Shown one piece after another: positions 49,467-57,819 of a stretch of DNA of 64,000 nucleotides (its first letter is position 1; every line of letters begins with the position of its first letter). Made by a program: the position numbers and the translations under genes. The notes under the pieces are model-generated. The model was not told the DNA's origin. It searched no databases and saw only the letters and a list, made by a program, of their open reading frames with translations. Source of the DNA: a bacterium. Lineage in GTDB: Bacteria; Myxococcota_A; Polyangia; Nannocystales; Nannocystaceae. Location of the stretch: positions 1 through 64,000 of the forward strand of contig JANSYI010000006.1 in assembly GCA_024742475.1 (NCBI GenBank), given 5' to 3'.

Positions 49467-49949
49467 TCAATCGTCCCCTCTCGCGCGCAGCTTGCTCGCC
49501 ACGTCCGGGGGCAACACGCCGGCATCGAGCAGCCGCCCAAGGACCGCGCCGCGGGGGTCTGCCGCCTGCCCCTCGCCCGCGCCCCCCGTCGTTCCGCCGT
49601 CCGTCCCGCCGCTGGTGTCGGTATCGGTATCGGTATCGGTATCCGTGTCCGTGTCCGTGTCCGTGTCCGTGTCGTTGCTCGTCCCGGTCGTCAGCGGCGG
49701 CTGGAGGCAGATCCCTGTCGTGCCGGCTGGTACGTCGAGGCACGGCCCGACCGTGCTGCCTGGCGGCTCTAGACACGGACCGACCGTGAGTACATCCAGG
49801 CACGATCCGATGGATTCACCCGGCCCCGTCGTCGACGTGGAGCTCGAGGTGCCTCCGTTCCCGTCGGTCGTATCGTCGTCGACCGCGGGCCCACAGCCTG
49901 CGAGACCGAGTGCGACGAGCAGCGAAGGTGGCAGCCGTTTGAGATCCAT
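49467..49949 (-). CDS. Precursor-like lipoprotein B with Cys-Leu repeats and Thr-Asp tract
   Basis: A 160-residue paralogue of precursor A and first gene of the unit. MDLKRLPPSLLVALGLAGCG has a clear lipobox (LAGC, Cys19). Four C-L motifs follow: SIGSCLDV (Cys50), TVGPCLEP (Cys59), TVGPCLDV (Cys70) and TTGICLQP (Cys81), spaced 9, 11 and 11 residues apart. Ten Asp-Thr pairs follow (93-112), then a Gly-rich spacer and RGAVLGRLLDAGVLPPDVA (133-151). Gene order suggests it is the first substrate of the radical SAM enzymes. Position and duplication argue for a precursor; a plain structural lipoprotein pair is the alternative. Confidence 0.78.
   Translation of the reverse strand: MDLKRLPPSLLVALGLAGCGPAVDDDTTDGNGGTSSSTSTTGPGESIGSCLDVLTVGPCLEPPGSTVGPCLDVPAGTTGICLQPPLTTGTSNDTDTDTDTDTDTDTDTDTDTSGGTDGGTTGGAGEGQAADPRGAVLGRLLDAGVLPPDVASKLRARGDD
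49615..49676. repeat. Asp-Thr coding repeat in precursor B
   Basis: About ten hexanucleotide units (GTATCG and GTCCGT forms on the plus strand) encode ten consecutive Asp-Thr pairs on the minus strand. Two unit variants lie in blocks, suggesting expansion by slippage. Confidence 0.88.
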
Positions 49950-50030
49950 CGACGATCAACCCAAGAAAGACACCCACAAGGGTGACGGCTGCGCACGATC
50001 GGGTCAAGGATGGCTTGGTAGAGTCCGCCC

Positions 50031-51734
50031 GTGCCTGCGACCCGCCGCTCGATGCTCGCGATGCTGCTCTCCTCCCCGTTGGCGGGATGTCACCGCGGTC
50101 CACGGCCTACGCCGCCGCGTCCGCGAGGCGTCTCTGCGCGGGTGGCCTCGAGCGCCGACCTCATCGTACGCGGAGCCGACATCTGGACGCTCGACCCTGG
50201 TCAGCCCAGGGCGTCGGCGGTGGCGATCAGCGACGGCGTGATCGTTGCGGTGGGGGACGACGCGTCGATCGGCGCCCTCGCGGGATCGAGCACGGTCAGC
50301 CTCGACGCGGGCGGAGGCACGGTCACCCCAGGTCTCGTCGACGCACATGCGCACCTGCTCGGCCTCGGAGAGTCGCTCGACACCGTCGATCTTCGCGGCG
50401 CCACATCGATCGAGGAGGTCGTCGAGCGGCTCCAAGACGGCGCGCCCGCCGAAGGCTGGGTGATCGGTCGCGGTTGGGATCAGAACCTGTGGAGCGCGGC
50501 GGCGATGCCGACCCACCACCCTCTGACGCAGGCCTTTCCCGACCGACCTGTCTGGCTCCGCCGCATCGACGGCCACGCGGCGTGGGGCAACGCCGCGTTG
50601 TTGCGCACCGCGGGTATCACCCAGCGCACCGACGACCCCGAGGGCGGAGAGATCCTTCGAGGCGCGGACGGGACCCCCTCCGGCGTGCTCATCGACGCCG
50701 CGATGAGTCTGGTCTCCGTCCCCGAAGCCTCCGAGGCCGAGGTCCGCCGACGGCTGCAAGCGGCCCAGCAACACGTCCTCGAGCGCGGCCTCACCGGCGT
50801 ACACGACATGGGCATCGGTCCGACGTGCGACGCGGCCTACCGCAGCCTCGCCGCCGACCCCGACGGCCTCCGCATCCGCGTGCACGCGTATGCCGCCGAA
50901 CCGTGGTTCGTTCGTGACCTCCAGGACCACGCTCCCGACCCGCTCCTCGAGGGCAGCCGCTACGCGCTCGCAGGCGTCAAGGTGTACGCCGATGGCGCGC
51001 TCGGCAGCCACGGCGCGGCACTGCTGCAGCCCTACGCCGATCGCCCCGAGCACCGAGGCCTGCTGCAGCACGACCCCGCGGCGCTGCATCGGGTCGTGCA
51101 CAGCGCGATGCGAGGCGGCTGGCAGGTAGCGACGCACGCGATCGGAGACGCCGCCAACCGAGCCGTACTCGACACCTACGAGGAGGCGCTCGGTGTCGCC
51201 GCGCGCCGAGACCCCAGGCCGCGCATCGAGCACTGCCAGATCCTCCATCCCGATGACATTCCACGGTTTGCGGCGCTCGGCGTGATCGCCTCGATGCAGC
51301 CGACGCACGCGACCTCCGACATGTCCTGGGTGCCCGAGCGGCTGGGCGAGGGCCGACTCGCCGGCGCCTACGCCTGGCAGAGCTTGCTCGGCGCCGGGGC
51401 CCACGTGTGCTTCGGCAGCGACTTTCCCGTCGAGCTACCCGACGTGACCCACGGGCTGTACGCGGCCATCACCCGTCAAGACCCGTCGGGCAACCCGAGC
51501 CAGGGGTGGCAGCCCGAGCAGCGGGTCAGTCTCGAGACGGCCATTCGCGGGTTCACCGAAGAGGCAGCGTTCGCGGTCCACCGTGAGGACGAGCTTGGAC
51601 GCGTCGCGGTGGGCATGCGTGCCGACCTGACGTGCTTCGGGCGCGTCCTGAAAGAAGACGCGCCCGGTGCGATTCACGACGCCCCCGTGCTCGGGACCCT
51701 CGTCGAGGGCCGGCCCGAGCACTGGGCGGGCTAG
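50031..51734 (+). CDS. YtcJ-like metal-dependent amidohydrolase, lipoprotein
   Basis: A 567-residue amidohydrolase of the YtcJ/NfdA type (N-substituted formamide deformylase family). The GTG start gives MPATRRSMLAMLLSSPLAGC, with a lipobox and preceding Arg pair. After the signal, ADLIVRGADIWTLD opens the fold; VTPGLVDAHAHLLGLG is the first metal motif, then GRGWDQNLW, IDGHAAWGN, GVKVYADGALGSHGA, THAIGDAANRAVLD, RIEHCQI and FGSDFPVE with the last ligand Asp. All hallmark residues are present. It diverges from precursor B with an 81-bp gap and converges on gspN. Substrate is unknown. Confidence 0.9.
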   Translation: MPATRRSMLAMLLSSPLAGCHRGPRPTPPRPRGVSARVASSADLIVRGADIWTLDPGQPRASAVAISDGVIVAVGDDASIGALAGSSTVSLDAGGGTVTPGLVDAHAHLLGLGESLDTVDLRGATSIEEVVERLQDGAPAEGWVIGRGWDQNLWSAAAMPTHHPLTQAFPDRPVWLRRIDGHAAWGNAALLRTAGITQRTDDPEGGEILRGADGTPSGVLIDAAMSLVSVPEASEAEVRRRLQAAQQHVLERGLTGVHDMGIGPTCDAAYRSLAADPDGLRIRVHAYAAEPWFVRDLQDHAPDPLLEGSRYALAGVKVYADGALGSHGAALLQPYADRPEHRGLLQHDPAALHRVVHSAMRGGWQVATHAIGDAANRAVLDTYEEALGVAARRDPRPRIEHCQILHPDDIPRFAALGVIASMQPTHATSDMSWVPERLGEGRLAGAYAWQSLLGAGAHVCFGSDFPVELPDVTHGLYAAITRQDPSGNPSQGWQPEQRVSLETAIRGFTEEAAFAVHREDELGRVAVGMRADLTCFGRVLKEDAPGAIHDAPVLGTLVEGRPEHWAG

Positions 51735-51743
51735 CGGAGGCTA

Positions 51744-53219
51744 CTAGGGACGCTGCGCCTGACCGCCGCTGCCCTGGCCGTCGGCCTGCTGCGAGTCCTG
51801 CCCGTCGTCTTGGCCCTGGCCGTCGTTCTGGCCGTCGTTCTGGCCGTCGTTCTGGCCGTCGTCGACGGGTTCTCCGTCACCCTGGCCGTCGTCGCCTTGG
51901 CCATCGGGCTCATCGCCGCTCGGTGCTTCGCCGTCGCGATCTTCGTTGGGGTCGAAGACCTCGACCTCGTCGTCTTCGTCCGGGGGCGGCAGCGCGGGTC
52001 GACGGTCGTCGTCCTCGGGCTCCTCGTCGAGCGGACGAATGTTGAGGTTCGGACGCTCATCGTCCTTCTCCTCTTTGTCGTCCTTGCTCTCCTTTTCGTC
52101 CTTCGCGGCGGGCTTCTTCTTTTTCTTGCCCCGCGCCGCGCGGCGCTCGGCCCGTTTGCGGTCGCGTTCGCGACGCTTCTTGCGGCGCTCGGCGAGCGTC
52201 TCGGACGTGGACTTGGTCTTGACCCCGCGGAAGCGCGGGCGCGAGACCGGACCACCGAGCTTGAACCCCAGGCCGCGCTCGGGCGGGTCGAGCTTCGCGT
52301 TGGCGCTGGCGCCCCGGTAGATGAACGCCACCCGCTCGGCCCGCTCGAGGAACGACTCGGTCAGCTCGAGCTTCATCAGCATGCTGAAGCGCGACTTCTG
52401 GAACGGGTCCTTGAGCTTGAGCTTGCCGGTGAGCGACATGATCATGTCCTCACTCTCGGTCGCAATCGGCTCCTCGATGGTCGCGGTGCCCTTCTTGACG
52501 ACGAGCTCCCCGGTGACCGTACCGAAGTCGATCTCCGGGAGCGTGATGCCGTCGCGTAGCGACTTGCTCCCACCGGGCACGTAGAGCTTGGACTCACCGT
52601 CGCCAGCGCGACACGCCGAGCACGAGACGGTGATCTTTCCTTCCGCCTTCGAGAACTTGCCCTCGGGCGCGGTGATGTCCGCGGTCACTTTCAGGAGGCC
52701 ATACAGCGGCACGTTGAGCGCCTGCGCGGCCTTGGGCACGTCGTACAGGGGCAGCCCGTCGATGTCGAGCTCGACCTTGGACTCGGAACCCCCTTGAATG
52801 TAGCGGGCCCAGATCCTGCCGTCCTCGCGCTCGGTCTCGACCTCGACATCGATGTCGCCGGCGAGCAACGAGAGGAGGCTGATCGAGATGTCGACCTCCT
52901 CCATGAAGTACTGCTGCGGTGGTGAGTCCGGCCGGCTCGGCTCGAACGTCCACGTGACGTTCTCGAGCGTGGCCGAGCCCCACGGCATGACCGAGATGTC
53001 CTCGAGTTCGACGACGTAGCCGGCCTTCTTGGCCTCGTGACTGATGCGCCAGGCGATCGCCTCGGTGGGCAACGAAATCCACGCAAAGAGCAGGAAGAAG
53101 AACGAGCCCAGCGATCCCCAAAGCAGGACCTGGCGGAGCGTTCGCCGCCAATTGACCCGGCGCACGGGTGCGGGAGCGTCGGCTGGGATTTCACCACGGG
53201 TGATGGAGAGGTCCGACAT
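51744..53219 (-). CDS. gspN: Type II secretion system protein GspN with long charged tail
   Basis: A 491-residue GspN-like inner-membrane protein. A single anchor (LLWGSLGSFFFLLFAWISL) is followed by a periplasmic domain of the GspN type (VELEDISVMPWGSATLENVTWTF; FGTVTGELVVKKGTATIEEP) to about residue 325. The rest is unlike other GspN: a Lys/Arg-rich segment, then an acidic Asp/Gly/Gln tail with repeats of DGQN encoded by a 12-bp repeat at 51817-51863. GspN is present in only some T2SS and is not essential in all. It is the last gene of the operon. Confidence 0.85.
   Translation of the reverse strand: MSDLSITRGEIPADAPAPVRRVNWRRTLRQVLLWGSLGSFFFLLFAWISLPTEAIAWRISHEAKKAGYVVELEDISVMPWGSATLENVTWTFEPSRPDSPPQQYFMEEVDISISLLSLLAGDIDVEVETEREDGRIWARYIQGGSESKVELDIDGLPLYDVPKAAQALNVPLYGLLKVTADITAPEGKFSKAEGKITVSCSACRAGDGESKLYVPGGSKSLRDGITLPEIDFGTVTGELVVKKGTATIEEPIATESEDMIMSLTGKLKLKDPFQKSRFSMLMKLELTESFLERAERVAFIYRGASANAKLDPPERGLGFKLGGPVSRPRFRGVKTKSTSETLAERRKKRRERDRKRAERRAARGKKKKKPAAKDEKESKDDKEEKDDERPNLNIRPLDEEPEDDDRRPALPPPDEDDEVEVFDPNEDRDGEAPSGDEPDGQGDDGQGDGEPVDDGQNDGQNDGQNDGQGQDDGQDSQQADGQGSGGQAQRP
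51817..51863. repeat. 12-bp tandem repeat coding DGQN in GspN tail
   Basis: About four copies of a 12-bp unit (TGGCCGTCGTTC on the plus strand) encode repeated Asp-Gly-Gln-Asn in the C-terminal tail of GspN. Confidence 0.9.
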
Positions 53220-53222
53220 CGT

Positions 53223-53810
53223 CTACTCCTCCTCTTCTTCGTCTTCGAGGTCTTCCTCGGGTTCGCGCTCCCAGGTGGAGATGACGACGTCGAGGTTGAG
53301 ACGGTCCTCTCTGGAATCCTGTGAACGGATCGAGAGCTGCTCGGTGAGGATGATGCGGCCCGGCTCGCTCTCGAGCGAGGTCAGGAACTTCATCGCCTGC
53401 TCCAGCGTCACGCTACGGAGCTTGAACTTGAACGAGCGCTTGATGAGGTTGCCCTCGAGGGTCTTGGGCGCGATCGGCTCCTGGTCGGAGACCGTGAGGC
53501 CTTCGACACCCGACTGTGCCGCTTCGATGAGCGTGAGGAACTGAATCTCCTCCGACGGGATGTTCTTCTCGCGCTTCTTCTTGGCCTCGAGCCGGTCTTT
53601 GTAGACCGCGCCTCGGGTGTAGACCGCCTGCAAGGCGGCCTTGTTGGCGTCGATCGCCGCGTCGGTCTCTCGGAGGGTCTGCGCCCGGAGGTAGAAGAGG
53701 ACCAGCGTGCCCATCACGAAGAACGTGAGCACCAGAGCCATCACGAGGGTGCGCTCGCGCGGCGAGAGCCGAGCCAGGAACCCAGCCTTGGGAGCTGCTG
53801 CGGTCGCCAT
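53223..53810 (-). CDS. gspM: Type II secretion system protein GspM
   Basis: A 195-residue inner-membrane protein of the T2SS assembly platform. It has one N-terminal helix (LVMALVLTFFVMGTLVLFYL) after a short cytoplasmic stretch with SPRERTL, typical of GspM, and a periplasmic domain with a coiled-coil-like start (LRETDAAIDANKAALQ). It ends in an acidic tail, EPEEDLEDEEEEE, not usual in the family. GspM partners GspL. It starts 3 bp after the stop of gspL. Confidence 0.88.
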   Translation of the reverse strand: MATAAAPKAGFLARLSPRERTLVMALVLTFFVMGTLVLFYLRAQTLRETDAAIDANKAALQAVYTRGAVYKDRLEAKKKREKNIPSEEIQFLTLIEAAQSGVEGLTVSDQEPIAPKTLEGNLIKRSFKFKLRSVTLEQAMKFLTSLESEPGRIILTEQLSIRSQDSREDRLNLDVVISTWEREPEEDLEDEEEEE

Positions 53811-53813
53811 GAT

Positions 53814-55742
53814 CTACTCCTCCTCCTCTTCCTCTCGAGGATCTGGCTCGAGGTCCCCGCCGGCGTCAGGAGACTCTTCGTCTTCCTCGTCTTCGGGCTC
53901 GGCCTTCTTGAAGTAACACTTGTTGTCCATCTCCATCTGGAAGGTCTTGCGCGCCTCGCCCTTGACCTTGCCCTTGGAGACGTTGGAGATGCAGCCGAGC
54001 TCGGCCAGCTTGGTGGCGAGTCGGTCCTGGGCCGAGGACGTGTTGGCGCCCGCCTTGATGTCGACCTTCAGCTCGCGAATGTCGACCATCGAGAGCACGA
54101 GGTCATCGACGAGGAGAATGCCCGCGTCGCCGGGGATCGGGCCGATCGGCTTGGGCTCGGCGGGCAGCGGCAGACCGTCGGGACCGACCAACGGCTGACC
54201 GTCAGGACCCACCGCCGGGACGACGCCAGGGTCGAGCGCCCCGACACCTCCGGGAAGCGCTGGCACGGGCTGGCCATCGGGCCCCACCATTGGCGCCGCG
54301 GCAGGAACGGGCGCCGGCTTGTCGGCGATGTCCGTGGGCGTCGCGGCGGAGACGATGAGCGCCAGCGTCTCCAACGCACCACGCTCGGGCACCAAGCTGG
54401 TGAGGTCGGCTCCCTCTGCGCCATCGAGGATGGTCCGGACCTCGTTCGCGGAGACCGGGCTCCCGAACGCGGCTTCGGTGGCCGTCTCGAGCTCGGCCTC
54501 GTATGCCGCGAGCTGAGCGTCGGCCGCCTTGACGCGCGCGATCGTGTCGAGGGCACCGAAGGCCATGACCGCAACGCCGATGGCCACCAGGCCTGCCATC
54601 TTCTCCTGCACCCAGCCGCCCTCTTGCAGCCCGACGCCTGCGTCGCGCAGCTGAAGCAGCGGGCGGCGAGCTGCCCCGTAAGCGGCGCCGATCGCCGAGG
54701 CGAACTCGCCGAGATCAGCCGCCTGCGTCGGCTCGATCCTCAGGCCCACCGCCTTGGGGCTGAAGGCCGTGACCGTCAGCCCGGTGTGCTCGGTGACGTA
54801 CTCGCGCACGCCGCTGAGGCGGGACCCCCCGCCGAGCAGCACCAGCTGCGACACCTCGAGGTGGTAGGTCGAGCGCAGCCACAACCGGGTGTGCTCGAGC
54901 TCGCGGAGAATCGGCTCGAACGCCTTCGCAACGATGGCGCCCGAGTTCATCTGCGCCTCCGAGAGGCCAGCGATACCGCGGTGGGGAAGGAACGCGTCGG
55001 TGTGTTTGGCAGCCTCGGCGTCGGCCGTCGTCATGTTGAACGCCCGCGCGATGGCGGCCGTCAGCTGCCGCCCGCCACGACGGGTGGAGCGGATGGCGAG
55101 CGGGCCCTTGGGACCCATCGCAACGAACTGCGTGTGCTTGTGCCCGAGGTCGACGTACAGGACGCAGGGCTTGCGGCCCTCTTCGGCCATCTTCGCCGAC
55201 GCCTGCGGCAGCGTCACCTTTCCGATCGCCGCGAGCGCAACGGCCGAGGTGGTGACACCCTTGATCTCGGACGAGGTGCGGCCGAAGACCGCGTGCATCT
55301 TGTTGACGCGATCTCGCGGCGCGGCGGCGACGAGCGCACGCCCCCCGCCCTCGGCGGACGGCACGACGAAGTGACCGTAGACGAGGTCTTCGATGGGCCG
55401 CGGGAACTGGCCCTCGGCCTCGAAACCGACCGCCTGCGCGATGCGGCGTTCGTCCGCGAAGGGGAACGAGAGCAGCCGATAGCTGACGTCGCCCGAGGGC
55501 AAGCAGATCGACGTGGTCTGGCCGAGCAGCCCCCGGGTTCGCAGCGCCGAGAACAGCGTGCGCAGCTGATGGTCGAACGGATCCGGCGCATCTTCGGCGT
55601 CCTCGCCTTGGGGCGGAGGCGGCAGCGCGCCGACGGGTTCTGCAAATGTGTCGACGAGCTGGACGCCGCGAAAGCCCGCGGAGACGACCGCCACCTTGAT
55701 GTGGTGGGTGCCCAGATCGATACCGACGAATTTCTGAGCCAT
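53814..55742 (-). CDS. gspL: Type II secretion system protein GspL
   Basis: A 642-residue GspL with actin-like (PilM-type) cytoplasmic domain: FVGIDLGTHHIKVAVVSAGF, LLSFPFADERRIAQAVGFEA, LYVDLGHKHTQFVAMGPKG and LLGGGSRLSGVREYVTEHTG. A membrane anchor follows near residue 390 (MAGLVAIGVAVMAFGALDTI). The periplasmic part includes a Pro/Gly linker with repeats of PVGPDGQP type, then a ferredoxin-like domain. It ends with an acidic tail. The ATG at 55742 gives MAQKFVGIDLG and avoids overlap with gspK. GspL recruits the ATPase GspE. Confidence 0.92.
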   Translation of the reverse strand: MAQKFVGIDLGTHHIKVAVVSAGFRGVQLVDTFAEPVGALPPPPQGEDAEDAPDPFDHQLRTLFSALRTRGLLGQTTSICLPSGDVSYRLLSFPFADERRIAQAVGFEAEGQFPRPIEDLVYGHFVVPSAEGGGRALVAAAPRDRVNKMHAVFGRTSSEIKGVTTSAVALAAIGKVTLPQASAKMAEEGRKPCVLYVDLGHKHTQFVAMGPKGPLAIRSTRRGGRQLTAAIARAFNMTTADAEAAKHTDAFLPHRGIAGLSEAQMNSGAIVAKAFEPILRELEHTRLWLRSTYHLEVSQLVLLGGGSRLSGVREYVTEHTGLTVTAFSPKAVGLRIEPTQAADLGEFASAIGAAYGAARRPLLQLRDAGVGLQEGGWVQEKMAGLVAIGVAVMAFGALDTIARVKAADAQLAAYEAELETATEAAFGSPVSANEVRTILDGAEGADLTSLVPERGALETLALIVSAATPTDIADKPAPVPAAAPMVGPDGQPVPALPGGVGALDPGVVPAVGPDGQPLVGPDGLPLPAEPKPIGPIPGDAGILLVDDLVLSMVDIRELKVDIKAGANTSSAQDRLATKLAELGCISNVSKGKVKGEARKTFQMEMDNKCYFKKAEPEDEEDEESPDAGGDLEPDPREEEEEE

Positions 55743-55747
55743 GGGGT

Positions 55748-57118
55748 TCAGTCCTCTCGGATGTAGAGCCACGCGCCCTTGCCCTGAGTCTGGGAGCGCG
55801 AGTACTGCATGTCGTAGGTGGCGGTGAGGCGCTTGGTCACTGCGCCGACCTCGGTGATGACTTCGATGGTGTAGGTCCGCTCGGGCTTCACGGTTGCGAC
55901 CTCGGACAAGCCTCCGGATCCCTCTTCGCTATCTTGACCCTGCGGCGGGTTGACCAACACGCCGATGCCCTCGGGGATACGGGGCAGGTTCTGGTTGTCC
56001 TCGACGTCTCCGCCGAGCGCCGCGAGCGGGCTGATGAACTGGTCGGGTTTCTCCACCAGCTCCTTGAACGCCTTGAGGTCTTGAAAGAGCGAGAACTCCC
56101 GCATCTCGACCACGTAGTTGGCCAGGGGCATGACCTTGAGCATGAAGTTCTCCCCTTCGACCTTGTCCCGGAATTGGTTCTGAACGGAGTGGCGGATGAC
56201 GAGCGCGATCTGCTCGGCGCTGGCGAAGTTGAGGTTCACCTTGCACTCGCCGTAGGTGGTCAGCTCGTGGCTGAACGCCGCCATCCAGTCGTCGTCGATG
56301 CCCTCGATGAGGTGAAGCTCCTCCACCGAATCGAGGAACCCGTTGCGGGCCTGGTAGGGGTCGTGCAGCTCGCTGTAGCGGTAGCGCTCGCTGCCCGAGG
56401 TCGAGCGCAGCTTGACCAGATCGAACCGCTGCGTGTCGTCGTCGACGTAGTCGGCCATCGCCGCGAGGATCTGGGCCCGCGTGTAGTACTGGCCGTCGGC
56501 CTTCTCCTCTTCGAAGAGAGGGTTGTAGATCGTGGGGAGCATCAGCGCCTCGAGCGACTCGACGGTGCGACCGGCGGGGTTGTTCCGCGCGCCGGCCTCG
56601 CCCTGCTTGCCCAGGCAGTTGACGTTGATCTTCCCGCTCTCGGCGTAGACCCGGTACTCGAAGCTTCCGCCCTCGATCGCGAGGTCTCCGAACGCAGAGG
56701 TGTCGAACCCGGTGAGCGCGCCGATGCCCTCGGCACCATCCTCGGTGCCGAACACCGACATGAGGTAGGGCGCGACCTGGGTGATGTCCCAGTTGCCCAT
56801 GAAGTCGCGGAACTGCTTCTGGTTGAACACCATCCGCTGGATCTCGAAGAGCAGCAGCGACAGCTGCATGGCCCCGCGCTCGACCTGTCGGGCTGCGACC
56901 TCGTCGCGTACGTTGATCGCGGACTGCCAGTCGACACGAGACTGGTAGTTGAAGCTGGCGGTGAACGGAGCCAGCATCGCCAGGCACACGAGCACCATGA
57001 GCACCGCGATGCCCATCTGGCCGCGGACTGGCGCGGCGGCCTCTGCATCGGGGGCATCGGGGGCATCGGGGGCGTCGGCCTGCGGCTGCACGGCGTCGTT
57101 TGGCGTCGTATCGGCCAT
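55748..57118 (-). CDS. gspK: Type II secretion system minor pseudopilin GspK
   Basis: A 456-residue minor pseudopilin, thought to cap the pseudopilus tip. After an Asp/Ala/Pro-rich leader containing repeated DAP, the prepilin-like segment is RGQMGIAVLMVLVCLAMLAP, lacking the Glu5 found in other pseudopilins, as is normal for GspK. A large helical domain follows (YADGQYYTRAQILAAMADYVDDD type motif, HDPYQARNGFLDSVEELHLI), typical of GspK. The leader before the cleavage site is long, about 33 residues. The ATG at 57118 overlaps the gspJ stop by one base. Confidence 0.92.
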   Translation of the reverse strand: MADTTPNDAVQPQADAPDAPDAPDAEAAAPVRGQMGIAVLMVLVCLAMLAPFTASFNYQSRVDWQSAINVRDEVAARQVERGAMQLSLLLFEIQRMVFNQKQFRDFMGNWDITQVAPYLMSVFGTEDGAEGIGALTGFDTSAFGDLAIEGGSFEYRVYAESGKINVNCLGKQGEAGARNNPAGRTVESLEALMLPTIYNPLFEEEKADGQYYTRAQILAAMADYVDDDTQRFDLVKLRSTSGSERYRYSELHDPYQARNGFLDSVEELHLIEGIDDDWMAAFSHELTTYGECKVNLNFASAEQIALVIRHSVQNQFRDKVEGENFMLKVMPLANYVVEMREFSLFQDLKAFKELVEKPDQFISPLAALGGDVEDNQNLPRIPEGIGVLVNPPQGQDSEEGSGGLSEVATVKPERTYTIEVITEVGAVTKRLTATYDMQYSRSQTQGKGAWLYIRED

Positions 57119-57819
57119 CACGAGCCTCCAATCAGCTGGCCGAGGTCGATCGCTTCCTGCATCATGATGACCGCCTGCGAGGTGAAGGTGACGATCTCAC
57201 CGTCGAAGTCCTTGACGCCCAAAGTGATCTTGACGCGCGAGGGCAAGCGGTCGGGCTGCATGTCGACCTTGGTGGTCCGCCACTCGTCGATCCACTCGGT
57301 CTGGTTGGTGTCCCAATACTTCACGTCGAAGGTGACGACGTCCTCGATGGCGATGTAGGCGGGCCAGAACTCCTCCATGTCCTCGGGGAGGTCGCCGGTC
57401 AGGCGGCGAGCTTCGCGGCGGTAGAGGTGCGTGCGGCTGCTGTCATCGGGGTCCTTCTCGACGAAATACTGCAGCACCGTCTGGTCGCTCTCGTTGGCGT
57501 CCTTGCGCACCCGCAGGTGCGAGAACGAGGAGAACGTGAGGCTGTCGGTGTCGAAGTTGTCGCGCCCCTCGAACATCGTGTAGTGGCGCGTGTCGTCGAG
57601 CGGTCGGTTCTTCGACAGGTAGGCCATCGTCAGCTCCGAGGTCATGCGCGCCAGGCCGTTGCGCACGATCGAGTAGCGCTGCTGCATCTCCTCGGTGGTC
57701 TCGATGCCCTTGAGCGTGCCCGAGAAGGAGCTCCAGACCGACACGACGATCATGCCGAGCACGGCGAAGGAGATCATGACCTCGATGAGGGTCATGCCGC
57801 GCAGGCGCCTGCGGTTCAC
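57118..57819 (-). CDS. gspJ: Type II secretion system minor pseudopilin GspJ
   Basis: A 233-residue minor pseudopilin. The cleavage motif is RGMTLIEVMISFAVLGMI, with Met at +1 and Glu at +5. The rest includes FSSFSHLRVRKDANESDQTV and DVVTFDVKYWDTNQTEWIDE, typical of GspJ. The start is GTG, overlapping the last base of the gspI stop (TAGTG). It forms the tip complex with GspI and GspK. Confidence 0.92.
   Translation of the reverse strand: MNRRRLRGMTLIEVMISFAVLGMIVVSVWSSFSGTLKGIETTEEMQQRYSIVRNGLARMTSELTMAYLSKNRPLDDTRHYTMFEGRDNFDTDSLTFSSFSHLRVRKDANESDQTVLQYFVEKDPDDSSRTHLYRREARRLTGDLPEDMEEFWPAYIAIEDVVTFDVKYWDTNQTEWIDEWRTTKVDMQPDRLPSRVKITLGVKDFDGEIVTFTSQAVIMMQEAIDLGQLIGGS

Noticed and set aside
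49976..50010. Possible sigma-70 promoter for precursor B (TTGACC, 17 bp, CACCCT on the minus strand)
   Set aside because: The -10 part matches the consensus at only two positions, too weak to list as a feature.
48854..50241. Plus-strand frames with Pro-Cys and Arg-Phe repeats over the precursor genes
   Set aside because: The repeats arise from the Thr-Asp coding tracts. Only the minus frames give two homologous proteins with signal starts and matching C-termini.
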